This document shows, one piece after another, positions 42,109 to 50,424 of a stretch of 64,000 nucleotides of DNA. Under the pieces are notes generated by a model. That model was not told the DNA's origin. It ran no database searches and saw only the letters and a program-made list of their open reading frames with translations. The stretch spans positions 1,736,001 to 1,800,000 of the forward strand of contig NZ_JBGCUS010000001.1 in NCBI RefSeq assembly GCF_041415945.1, given 5' to 3'. Each line of letters opens with the position of its first letter. The stretch's first letter is position 1. Position numbers and translations under genes: made by a program. This DNA is from Ancylobacter sp. IITR112 (GTDB lineage: Bacteria; Pseudomonadota; Alphaproteobacteria; Rhizobiales; Xanthobacteraceae).

Positions 42109-42987
42109 TCATCCCGCGGGGGATGGCACGACCCGCCCACTGGTCGAACGACCGGTAAGAAGGATGAGCTTCGAGAGCGCTGCGGCAACCGCCCCAGGAG
42201 CTGCCGATGGCTGCGCCGAGAGTGTGCGCGCCATGTCGCGGTAGAGCAACCCGGCGATCGCCGCGCGGCCAATACCACCTCCGGGGAGGTCGATCGTATG
42301 GTGGCGCAGTTCAGGGGAGAGGAATTCGTCAATGGCTGCGGCCGCCTGCGGCGACACCTCAGGCCAATATCCGCCAAGCTGACGCTTCATGCGGCTGGTC
42401 GTGGCGCGCCAATCCGCCAGCAATTCCTCATACACCACAAGCGCCCGAGGCATGCCGCGCGTGCCGTGCTCGGCATCCAGCGTGTAGCGCATCCACACGC
42501 CGAGCGCCCGGCGCGGCTCCATGCCGTCACGGCGCGCCAGCGACTGCGCGACCTCCAGCGGATTGCGCAAGGTGAGCACCGCTTCCACTGCATAGCCGGC
42601 CTCGTCGAGAACCTGCCGATACAGCGGCACCAGGCGACTGATGCGCGGGTCCTTCAACACCACGGTGGAAGCGTCGCCAAACTCGCTCTCAAGCGTCTCG
42701 CGCAGACGCTGCCACATGCCCTTGGAGCGCACCACATCGACCGGCGAAACAGAGATCGGCTGACGTGAATACCAACGGTGACCGCACGCGGCGAGAATTT
42801 CATCGTTCAATTCGACGATCGGCTTCGACTCCCAGTGGCCGCGCAGATTGTTCGAGGTGGCGCCCATCAGCGTCTGCGGCGTCGCGGCGCCCAAAAGGTT
42901 GACGGTCCGCGTCAGCGCCGACGTGCCGCTGCGGTGCATGCCAAGGATAAGAATGGCCCTCTTTGCCTTTGAAGCCTCAAATACCAC
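42109..42987 (-). CDS. Sulfotransferase-family protein
   Basis: A 292-residue cytoplasmic protein with the 5'-phosphosulfate-binding loop of PAPS-dependent sulfotransferases, LILGMHRSGTSALTR (about residues 13-27), and a downstream RNPLEVAQSLARRDG segment that fits the 3'-phosphate-binding region. The acceptor is unknown; bacterial relatives act on surface polysaccharides or on Nod-factor-like lipids. The start is a GTG at 42987 without a strong ribosome site. The gene stands alone between dnaE and rpsB, behind an AT-rich upstream region unlike its surroundings, which may indicate acquisition. Confidence 0.85.
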   Translation of the reverse strand: MVFEASKAKRAILILGMHRSGTSALTRTVNLLGAATPQTLMGATSNNLRGHWESKPIVELNDEILAACGHRWYSRQPISVSPVDVVRSKGMWQRLRETLESEFGDASTVVLKDPRISRLVPLYRQVLDEAGYAVEAVLTLRNPLEVAQSLARRDGMEPRRALGVWMRYTLDAEHGTRGMPRALVVYEELLADWRATTSRMKRQLGGYWPEVSPQAAAAIDEFLSPELRHHTIDLPGGGIGRAAIAGLLYRDMARTLSAQPSAAPGAVAAALSKLILLTGRSTSGRVVPSPAG

Positions 42988-43373
42988 CGGAACGACTGCC
43001 CCCTTTGATCTTGGTGCTGAAGAAAAACTTTCGCGTTTGAAATATCAAGGAAAAAACGACTATTTCTCCGCAGAAACTCTGTGACACGCGCCAGACACAC
43101 ACAGCAACATCGCGCCTTGACCGGGAGCACAGACGAGAAACACTGCCACCAGCCACCCGACCGGCCGCGCCGCAATGCTCAGAGTTGAACCATGGGGGTG
43201 GATACGTTGGGATTGCACCTGAACGCCAAGCGCTCAGCGACAGAAGCCGCCCCCTGCCGAAGCTGGCGCAAGGCGAACGCGCGGCGCGGGTCTCCGCCGT
43301 ACCACAGCATGGGGAAAAAAGGCGGCAGTACCCGCCGGCAGAGGTCAGCGGCAACGGCCCGCAAAGGGCCGAG
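42988..43373. other. Intergenic region between sulfotransferase gene and dnaE
   Basis: This 386-bp gap holds no gene that I can support. The first about 100 bp (42990-43090) are markedly A/T-rich with A-runs and probably contain the sulfotransferase promoter, though no convincing -35/-10 pair stands out. A small hairpin, CGGCCC/GGGCCG around GCAAA (43355-43371), lies 3 bp past the dnaE stop without a T-run and is at best a weak terminator. Confidence 0.5.
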
Positions 43374-46300
43374 CTAGGCCATCTCAACCATCTCGACGCC
43401 CGGTACTGCCTTCAGTGCGCCGGCAATTTGCGGGGAAAGACTGAAACGGCCGGGCAGTTTCACCTCGACTTCGGTGTCGCCGCGCTCGCCCAGCAGCAGC
43501 ACCAGCGACACCTCGCCGTCGCCCCGCCCACCACTGAGCGAGCCGAGCCGGGTGGCGACGCTTTCCAGCGGCTCGGGCGAGCGCAGGAACACGCGCATGC
43601 CCTTCTGCATTTTCGACGCCGCTTGATCGAGCGGCTCCACGGTCTGGATACGCGCGCGCACATCCTCGCCCTGCAGTTCCGCCGACACCTGCAGCAGCAG
43701 GGCCTTGCCCGGCTCCAGAAGTTCCCGGTACTGCGCCAGGGCTTCGGAGAACAGCACCGCCTCGAACTGGCCGGAAGGGTCCGACAATCCGACGATGCCC
43801 ATCTTGTTGCCGGTCTTGGTGCGGCGCTCCTGGCGGCTCACCACTGTGGCGGCAAGCCGTCCGGCCATGGAGCCGGCCCGCACTGAACGGGTGAAGTCGG
43901 TCCAACGCTGCACCCGCAGCCGGTCCAGCGCCTTGCCATAATCGTCCAGCGGATGCCCGGTAAGGAAGAAGCCGATGGCGTCATATTCCCGCTGCAGCTT
44001 CTCCGCCGGCAGCCAGGGCGCCGCAGTGGGAATCGGCAGTTCCGCCGCGACCGACGGCCCGCCGAACATATTGCCCTGCCCCGACGCCACCTCGGCCCCG
44101 ACCGATGCCGCATGGGCGAGCATGCAGTCGATCGCCGCCGAGGCGCGGGCACGGTTTTTCTCCAGCGCATCGAAAGCCCCGGCATTGACCAGGCTTTCCA
44201 TCGTCCGCTTGTTCAGCGCCTTGGCGTTGATGCGCGAGGCGAAGTCGGCGAGGCTGGTGAAGGGGCGCTCGCCCCGCGCCTCGACGATGGCGTCGACCGA
44301 ATGCCCCCCCACGCCCTTAATGGCCGCGAGAGCATAGAGGATGCGGCCATCCCTCACCGCGAATTCGCGCCCCGAGAGGTTTACCGACGGCGGCACCACC
44401 TCGATCCCGAGCCGCTGCGCCTCCTGGCGGAATTCCGCCAGCTTGTCGGTATTGCCCATATCCAGCGTCATCGACGCCGCGAGGAATTCGGTCGGGTAAT
44501 TCGCCTTCATATAGGCGGTCTGGTAGGACACCAGCGCATAGGCTGCCGCGTGGCTCTTGTTGAAGCCGTAATCGGCGAATTTGGCGAGCAGGTCGAAGAT
44601 TTCCGACGCCTTGGCCTTCGGCACGCCGCGCTCCACCGCGCCATCGACGAAACGCTCGCGCTGCTTGTCCATCTCGGCGCGGATCTTCTTGCCCATGGCC
44701 CGGCGCAGAAGATCGGCTTCGCCCAGCGAATAGCCGGAGAGCGTCTGCGCGATCTGCATCACCTGTTCCTGGTAGATGATGACGCCGTAGGTCTCCTTGA
44801 GGCTGGCTTCCAGCGCAGGATGCGCATAGGCCGCCTTTTCCTGACCGTTCTTGACCGCGCAATAGACCGGGATATTGGCCATCGGACCCGGCCGGTACAG
44901 GGCGACGAGGGCGATGATGTCCTCCAGCCGGTCCGGCTTCATGTCGACCAGCGCCCGCCGCATGCCGGCGCTTTCCACCTGGAACACGCCGACCGTCTCG
45001 CCGCGCGTCAGCATGTCGTAAGTCTTTTTATCGTCGAGCGGAATCGTCGACAGGTCGAGTGTGATTCCCCGCTGGGAAACCAGGCGGACGGCAGTTTGCA
45101 GGACGGTGAGGGTTTTGAGGCCGAGAAAGTCGAACTTCACCAGCCCGGCCTGCTCCACCCATTTCATATTGTACTGGGTGACGGGCATGTCCGAGCGCGG
45201 GTCTCGGTAGAGCGGGACCAGTCGCGCCAGCGGGCGGTCGCCGATGACGATGCCGGCGGCGTGGGTGGAGGCGTGGCGGTTGAGCCCTTCGAGCCGGGTG
45301 GCGATGTCGAAGGCGCGCTTGACCACCGGGTTGGCCTCGCTCTCCCCCTGCAGGCGCGGCTCGTCATTGATAGCCTGTTTCAGCGTGACCGGGTTGGCCG
45401 GGTTCTGCGGCACCAGCTTGCACAGCTTGTCGACCTGGCCGTAGGGCATCTCCAGCACGCGGCCGACATCGCGCAACACGCCGCGCGCCTGTAGCGTACC
45501 GAAGGTGATGATCTGCGCCACCTGATCGCGGCCATAGCGTTGCTGGACGTAGCGGATCACCTCGTCGCGCCGTTCCTGGCAGAAGTCGATGTCGAAATCC
45601 GGCATCGACACGCGCTCGGGGTTGAGGAAGCGTTCGAACAACAGGCCGAAGCGCAACGGGTCGAGATCGGTGATGGTGAGCGAATAGGCCACCAGCGAAC
45701 CTGCGCCCGATCCACGGCCCGGTCCGACCGGAATCCCCTGTGCTTTCGCCCATTTGATGAAGTCGGACACGATGAGAAAGTAGCCCGGGAACTTCATCCG
45801 CTCGATGATGCCGAGCTCAAAGGCCAGCCGCGCCTCATAGTCCTTGACGGTCAGCCCTTCGCGCGGACCGTGCACGGCCAGCCGGTTGCGCAGCCCCTCC
45901 TGCGCCTGCAGCCGCAACTCCTCCGCCTCGTCGCGGTCGAGGGTGAAGCGCGGCAGGATCGGCTTGACCGTGCGCGGGCGATAGGCACAGCGCTGGGCGA
46001 TTTCTACCGTGTTCGCAAGGGCTTCCGGCAGATCGGCGAACAGGTCCGCCATTTCCGCGCGGGTACGGAAGCGGTGCTCCGGCGTCAATTGGCGGCGGTC
46101 GGGCTCGGCGACGAGACGGCCCTCGGCGATGCAGATGAGGGCGTCATGGGCCTCATAGTCATCCTGCGCCGCGAAGAAGGGCTCGTTGGTGGCGACGAGC
46201 GGAAGTTCCAGTCGATAGGCAAGTTCTATCAGCGCCGGCTCGACACGGCGTTCCTCGGCGAGGCCGTGGCGTTGGATTTCGACATAGAGCCGGTCGCCGA

Positions 46301-46808
46301 ACAACGCCTGCAACTGCGCCAGACGCTGCTCGGCATGGTCCGCGCTGCCCGCCGCCAGGGCGCGGTCGATCGGGCCGGTGGGACCGCCAGTGAGTGCGAT
46401 CAGGCCAGTGTGGTGATCTTCGAGCCAGTCCACCTTGATGTGCGGCGCCCCATCCGAGGCAGTGTCGAGGAAGGAGCGCGACACCAGCTCCATGAGGTTC
46501 GTCCACCCCTGCTCGTTCATGGCGAGCAGGACCATGCGCGGGCGCTCCTGCCCGGCCGGCCCGCGCGGGGCCGCGCCGGGAAAGTCGATCGCCAGCGCGC
46601 AGCCGAGAATCGGCTGGATGCCGGCGCCGGCCATCTTTTCCGAGAATTCCAGCGCGCCGAACAGATTGCCAGTGTCGGTCAGCGCGATGGCTGGCTGGCG
46701 GTCCTTCTTGGCGAGATCGGCGAGCCGGCCGATGCTCAGCGCGCCTTCCAGCAGCGAGAAGGAGGAATGGACATGCAGATGCACGAACCCGACATCAGCC
46801 TGCGCCAT
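43374..46808 (-). CDS. dnaE: DNA polymerase III subunit alpha
   Basis: Replicative polymerase (DnaE1 type). The 1144 residues comprise an N-terminal PHP domain (FVHLHVHSSFSLLEGAL, DTGNLFGALEF), the family-C catalytic core with GPGRGSGAGSLVAYSLTITDLDPLRF and PDFDIDFCQERRDEVI carrying the catalytic aspartates, the tandem HhH region and an OB-fold near the end. The ATG at 46808 has AGGAGG eight bases upstream, a perfect ribosome site. In relatives lolC-lolD lie directly upstream; here an accessory block intervenes. Confidence 0.98.
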   Translation of the reverse strand: MAQADVGFVHLHVHSSFSLLEGALSIGRLADLAKKDRQPAIALTDTGNLFGALEFSEKMAGAGIQPILGCALAIDFPGAAPRGPAGQERPRMVLLAMNEQGWTNLMELVSRSFLDTASDGAPHIKVDWLEDHHTGLIALTGGPTGPIDRALAAGSADHAEQRLAQLQALFGDRLYVEIQRHGLAEERRVEPALIELAYRLELPLVATNEPFFAAQDDYEAHDALICIAEGRLVAEPDRRQLTPEHRFRTRAEMADLFADLPEALANTVEIAQRCAYRPRTVKPILPRFTLDRDEAEELRLQAQEGLRNRLAVHGPREGLTVKDYEARLAFELGIIERMKFPGYFLIVSDFIKWAKAQGIPVGPGRGSGAGSLVAYSLTITDLDPLRFGLLFERFLNPERVSMPDFDIDFCQERRDEVIRYVQQRYGRDQVAQIITFGTLQARGVLRDVGRVLEMPYGQVDKLCKLVPQNPANPVTLKQAINDEPRLQGESEANPVVKRAFDIATRLEGLNRHASTHAAGIVIGDRPLARLVPLYRDPRSDMPVTQYNMKWVEQAGLVKFDFLGLKTLTVLQTAVRLVSQRGITLDLSTIPLDDKKTYDMLTRGETVGVFQVESAGMRRALVDMKPDRLEDIIALVALYRPGPMANIPVYCAVKNGQEKAAYAHPALEASLKETYGVIIYQEQVMQIAQTLSGYSLGEADLLRRAMGKKIRAEMDKQRERFVDGAVERGVPKAKASEIFDLLAKFADYGFNKSHAAAYALVSYQTAYMKANYPTEFLAASMTLDMGNTDKLAEFRQEAQRLGIEVVPPSVNLSGREFAVRDGRILYALAAIKGVGGHSVDAIVEARGERPFTSLADFASRINAKALNKRTMESLVNAGAFDALEKNRARASAAIDCMLAHAASVGAEVASGQGNMFGGPSVAAELPIPTAAPWLPAEKLQREYDAIGFFLTGHPLDDYGKALDRLRVQRWTDFTRSVRAGSMAGRLAATVVSRQERRTKTGNKMGIVGLSDPSGQFEAVLFSEALAQYRELLEPGKALLLQVSAELQGEDVRARIQTVEPLDQAASKMQKGMRVFLRSPEPLESVATRLGSLSGGRGDGEVSLVLLLGERGDTEVEVKLPGRFSLSPQIAGALKAVPGVEMVEMA

Positions 46809-46893
46809 CTCATATCCCTCCTGCGACTCGAAGCGCCCATGGTGGGCACCGCGCCGGGTGGCGTCCACCCCCGCGCCGCGCCCTCCCCGTTAT

Positions 46894-46994
46894 CCCCGGC
46901 TAAAGGCTCTGCCTTTATGCCCCGGTCGAAGCCTTGGCTTCGTACCCCGGTCGAAGCCTTGGCTTCGTACCCCGGCTGAAGGCTTGCCCTGATG
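46894..46994. repeat. Tandem array of four 25-26-bp hairpin units
   Basis: Four consecutive units start CCCCGG: 46894-46919, 46920-46944, 46945-46969 and 46970-46994. The middle two are identical. Each carries a small inverted repeat; in unit 1 it is AAAGGC/GCCTTT, in units 2 and 3 GAAGCC/GGCTTC, so pairing is kept while the bases differ. Unit 4 is degenerate. There are no spacers, so it is not a CRISPR array. It lies in the 297-bp gap between the phosphonate operon and dnaE; the rest of the gap shows no gene. Confidence 0.85.
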
Positions 46995-47105
46995 CCACGG
47001 CGCACTGCAACCCGGCGTCCAGAAGGGGCTCGTTGATGAGCCGCGGCGTTCAGGCGTGGACGCGGCGCCGTTCTTTCCCGCCGCGCGCCGCCGGCGGGTG
47101 CCGCC

Positions 47106-48443
47106 CTATCCCTCCACCGCCACGAAGGCCGCTTCGAGAATGTCCAGCGCGCGGTCGAACTCGGCGTCCGTGATGATCAAGGGCGGGCAGAGGGTGAGCA
47201 CCTTGCCGCCGCCCACCTTGAAGCTGAGGCCCCGCTCCAGAGCGGCATAGAGGATGCGGTCCGCCCGCATGCTGGCGGGCAGGCCGGCATGGTCGCGCAG
47301 TTCCACGCCGAAGAAGGCGCCAATATGGCGGACCTCCCGGATCTCCGGCCGCGCCGCCGCCAGGGCGTCGAGGCGGGCCCGCCCCGCCGCGCCGAGATGC
47401 CGGGCACGGGCGCACAGATCCTGGTCCTCGATCACCTGAATGGCGGCGAGGCCGGCGGCACTGCCAAGCGGACTCTTCTCATGGGTGTAATGGCCGAGCG
47501 CCACCTGCCCGGCAATGTCCAGATCCCGCCGCACTACAAGCGCCGCCTGAGGCACGATGCCCCCGCCAAGGCCCTTGCCCAGCGCCACCATGTCCGGCAC
47601 GCAGCCCATCTGCTCGAACACGTAGAAGCTGCCGCAGCGGGCGAGCGCGGAGGGAATCTCGTCGAACACCAGCAAGGTGCCGTGGCGGGCGCAGCTCGAC
47701 TTCACCTTGGCCCAGAAACCGGCCGGAGGCGGTTCCACCGTGGTCCAGCGCACCGGCTCGGCGATGAGGGCGGCGACGTCACCCTGCACCTCAAGCACAT
47801 AGTCGATATAGTCAGCCAGGCGATCGACGGCGCCGTCATCATCGCCGAAAAAGCGGCGGGCCATGCCGGGCGGCGGCACATGCTCGGCGCCGGGCAGAAG
47901 CGGCCCAACATCCTTGCGGAACAGCGCCTCGCCGCCGACCGAAATGGCATCGAGATTAGCGCCGTGAAAGGCGTCCCACATGGACAGGGTCTTGTGCCGG
48001 CCGGTGGCATAGCGCGCCAGCTTCAGTGCCATGCCGATGGCGGCAGAGCCGGACGGAGCCAGCAGGACCTTGCCCAGCGGTTCGGGCGCAAGGTCCGCGA
48101 GCTTCTGGGCAAAACGCACCGCCTCCTGGCAGGTGAAGCGCCGGGGGCAGAAGGGCAAGCTGTCCAACTGCGCCTTGATGGCCGCCACCACGGCGGGATG
48201 ACCGTGACCCAGCTGGTGCACGCTGTTGCCGTGGAAGTCGAACAGGCGGCGGCCGGAGTGGGTCACAAGCATGGAGCCTTCGGCTTGAACGACCACGTCG
48301 AGGCAGGGCGAGGAAAGAGACTGATGCAGGAACACATCCGCATCCGCCTCCAAGAGGTCTCGCGTCGGCGCGTCGAGGCTGGCGCTCCAGGCGGCGCGCA
48401 GGGGAGAAGTATTGACGTCGCCTTCGCTGGCACCGCCTTGCAT
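47106..48443 (-). CDS. pbfA: Class III PLP enzyme, PbfA-type (1-hydroxy-2-aminoethylphosphonate ammonia-lyase candidate)
   Basis: A 445-residue fold-type I PLP enzyme of the class III aminotransferase superfamily. Visible are the cofactor region APSGSAAIGMALKLAR, the aspartate in LLVFDEIPSALARCGSF and the Schiff-base lysine in MVALGKGLGGG. Class III members in phosphonate operons include PbfA, which eliminates ammonia from (R)-1-hydroxy-2-aminoethylphosphonate to give phosphonoacetaldehyde, the PhnX substrate. Since phnW is absent here, a transaminase role on 2-aminoethylphosphonate is an alternative. The ATG at 48443 has a perfect AGGAGG; a GTG at 48482 forms a GTGA overlap with the phnX stop. 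Last gene of the operon. Confidence 0.72.
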   Translation of the reverse strand: MQGGASEGDVNTSPLRAAWSASLDAPTRDLLEADADVFLHQSLSSPCLDVVVQAEGSMLVTHSGRRLFDFHGNSVHQLGHGHPAVVAAIKAQLDSLPFCPRRFTCQEAVRFAQKLADLAPEPLGKVLLAPSGSAAIGMALKLARYATGRHKTLSMWDAFHGANLDAISVGGEALFRKDVGPLLPGAEHVPPPGMARRFFGDDDGAVDRLADYIDYVLEVQGDVAALIAEPVRWTTVEPPPAGFWAKVKSSCARHGTLLVFDEIPSALARCGSFYVFEQMGCVPDMVALGKGLGGGIVPQAALVVRRDLDIAGQVALGHYTHEKSPLGSAAGLAAIQVIEDQDLCARARHLGAAGRARLDALAAARPEIREVRHIGAFFGVELRDHAGLPASMRADRILYAALERGLSFKVGGGKVLTLCPPLIITDAEFDRALDILEAAFVAVEG

Positions 48444-48478
48444 GGTCCGGCCTCCTGCCAACCTTTCTGCGCCCACGC

Positions 48479-49288
48479 TCACGGCCGCTCGCCGCGTGCC
48501 ATGGCGCCTTCGATCTCGTCCAGCACTTCCGGCAGGTCCGCCACGCTGTCGATCACGAAATGCGCGCCGGCGCGGGTCAGCTTGCCATAGGCCGTGGCGC
48601 GGCGGGCCTCCAGTTCGTCATGGGAAAGCGCGTCGGTCTCGGCGGCATCGAGGCCGAACACATTGCCGGTGAGCGCGACACCGACGGCCCAGCAGCCGGC
48701 ATTCAGACCCTCGGCCACGCCCACCTCCGTGTCGTCCACCTTCACGATGGCGGCGGCGGGCCAGACGCCGAGATCGAGGAAAGTCTTGTACATCATCAGC
48801 GGGGTGGGGCGGCCAGCCGACAGGTCGCCCGCGCATACGAGATTGTCCGGCGCATAGCCCTGCTCGGCGGCGAGCGGAAGAAGCGGAGCCATGATCTCGC
48901 GGGTATAGCCGGTGGTGGAGCCGATCTTCAGACCCGCGGCGCGCAGATGCGCGGCGGTTTCGGCGGCACCGGGGATTAGGTCGGCGAAGGCCGTCACCAC
49001 TTCCACATTCAGCGGCACGAACACGTCATAGACGGCATCAATATCCGCTTCGCCGGGGGCGCGGCCATGGACCTTTTCCCACTGGCCGGCGATGCGCGGC
49101 AGGTGGATGAGCGTGGCGATGTGATCGCGCTTGGCCATGCCCATGGGGCCGCGGGCCTCGTCGATGGTGATGTTGACGCCGAAATGGGCGAAAGCGCGCT
49201 GGAACACGCCCATGGGCGCCTTCGAGCCGTGGTCCACCATGGTGCCGGCCCAGTCGAACACGACGGCCTTGAGATGGGTAAAGGTCAT
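48479..49288 (-). CDS. phnX: Phosphonoacetaldehyde hydrolase
   Basis: HAD-superfamily phosphonatase cleaving the carbon-phosphorus bond of phosphonoacetaldehyde to acetaldehyde and phosphate. The 269 residues show the nucleophile motif VVFDWAGTMVDHGS, the cap-domain Schiff-base lysine in GPMGMAKRDHI, the STTGYTREIM motif and the metal-binding VKVDDTEVGVAEGLNAG. Its ATG overlaps the oxidase stop as ATGA. This gene fixes the operon's pathway as hydrolytic breakdown of 2-aminoethylphosphonate or related compounds. Confidence 0.96.
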   Translation of the reverse strand: MTFTHLKAVVFDWAGTMVDHGSKAPMGVFQRAFAHFGVNITIDEARGPMGMAKRDHIATLIHLPRIAGQWEKVHGRAPGEADIDAVYDVFVPLNVEVVTAFADLIPGAAETAAHLRAAGLKIGSTTGYTREIMAPLLPLAAEQGYAPDNLVCAGDLSAGRPTPLMMYKTFLDLGVWPAAAIVKVDDTEVGVAEGLNAGCWAVGVALTGNVFGLDAAETDALSHDELEARRATAYGKLTRAGAHFVIDSVADLPEVLDEIEGAMARGERP

Positions 49289-50424
49289 GTGGCGTCTCCA
49301 AAAAGCTCGGCCAGGGTTTCCTCGGCGATGGCGAAGGCGGTGGAGGCCCCGGTGCCGCTGGTGACAATCACCAGCCGCACCTCGGCTTCAGGGGCGACAC
49401 GAACCATCAGCGTGTCGGGCAGGGAGGCGTATGTGCCCATCCAGCGCTCCGCCACCCACGCGCCGGGCAGCCGCAGCACCGCATGAAGCGCGTCAAGCAT
49501 GAGGCCGTCGACGGTGTCGGAGGAGAAGGGCGAGGGGCTGAAGCCGTAATGATGGCTGTCGCCGACGATGAGCCCACCATCGGCTCCCTGCACGGCAATG
49601 AGATGGACCCCATTGGCGAGCGCCTGCGGCTGCTCCTGCTCCAGCCGGGCCCGCAGCGCCGCCGCCTCGGGCAGTTCGGCATAGCCGAGATAGCGGATCA
49701 GCGAGAGGTCGGACATGACCGCAGCCGGGAGGCGGAAGCCGGGATCGGCGGGCATGACCTTCAGCATCTGCAGCCAGCAGCGCCGGATGCCCAAAGCGGC
49801 GATCTCCGCCGGAAACAGGGTCACCAGCTCGTCATTGGTGCACACCACTACCCGCGCGCCCTGGATCTCGCCCTGGCTGGTGCGGACCCGGCCCCCTTCC
49901 ACCGCCGACACATGACAGCGGCGGCGAAAGGTGACGCCCTTTGCCTCTTCCAGCCAGCGCGCGAGCTTCGGGATGGCGAAGCGGCTCTCCACCCGCCGCT
50001 CATGGGGGCTATAGAGAGCGCCTTCCAGCCGCGTGTCATTGAGCACCGCGCCAAAATGGCGGCGGGTCTGTTCGGCGGTGAAGAGTTCGCAATCCGCGCC
50101 CATCGGGGTGGCGCGGAAAGCCTCCAGAACCGCCACGGCCTCGGGCCGTTGCGCCACCACGATGAGACCCTCATGCTCCACCGCGATGCCGGCCTGCGGC
50201 GCGACCTCCAGCCAGATCTGCTGGGAGCGGCGCGCGCGGCGCCAGCAGTCGCCGGCTTGTTGGCCGGTGACGGTGACGAAGCCGAAGTTGCGCACCGAGG
50301 CGCCAATGGCCTCGCTCTCCCGGTCCACCACGCAGACCGACAGACCCCGGCGGGTGGCGATGAGCGCATGGGCAAGACCGACAATGCCGGCCCCCACCAC
50401 CACGAGATCGTAATGGGCGGTCAT
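49285..50424 (-). CDS. FAD-dependent (DAO-type) oxidoreductase of the phosphonate operon
   Basis: A 379-residue flavoprotein of the D-amino-acid oxidase superfamily. It starts DLVVVGAGIVGLAHALIATRRG, an FAD-binding Rossmann motif, and ends with a GTGASTAFAIAEETL flavin-contact segment. It resembles the TIGR03364-like group that occurs with phosphonatase-type genes; enzymes of this kind (PbfC, PbfD) oxidise N-methylated 2-aminoethylphosphonate to phosphonoacetaldehyde. The ATG at 50424 forms an ATGA overlap with the permease stop; two in-frame upstream ATGs are less likely. Substrate is inferred from context. Confidence 0.85.
   Translation of the reverse strand: MTAHYDLVVVGAGIVGLAHALIATRRGLSVCVVDRESEAIGASVRNFGFVTVTGQQAGDCWRRARRSQQIWLEVAPQAGIAVEHEGLIVVAQRPEAVAVLEAFRATPMGADCELFTAEQTRRHFGAVLNDTRLEGALYSPHERRVESRFAIPKLARWLEEAKGVTFRRRCHVSAVEGGRVRTSQGEIQGARVVVCTNDELVTLFPAEIAALGIRRCWLQMLKVMPADPGFRLPAAVMSDLSLIRYLGYAELPEAAALRARLEQEQPQALANGVHLIAVQGADGGLIVGDSHHYGFSPSPFSSDTVDGLMLDALHAVLRLPGAWVAERWMGTYASLPDTLMVRVAPEAEVRLVIVTSGTGASTAFAIAEETLAELFGDAT

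Noticed and set aside
43355..43371. Intrinsic terminator of dnaE
   Set aside because: The 6-bp hairpin is short and no T-run follows, so the call is not secure.
43953..45494. Long plus-strand frame opposite dnaE
   Set aside because: Antisense shadow without start signals or recognisable domains.
46894..46994. CRISPR array
   Set aside because: Units are head-to-tail with no spacers, and no cas gene is nearby.
47106..48443. Calling this gene phnW
   Set aside because: PhnW is a class V aminotransferase of about 370 residues; this protein has class III motifs (FDEI and LGKGLGGG) and 445 residues.
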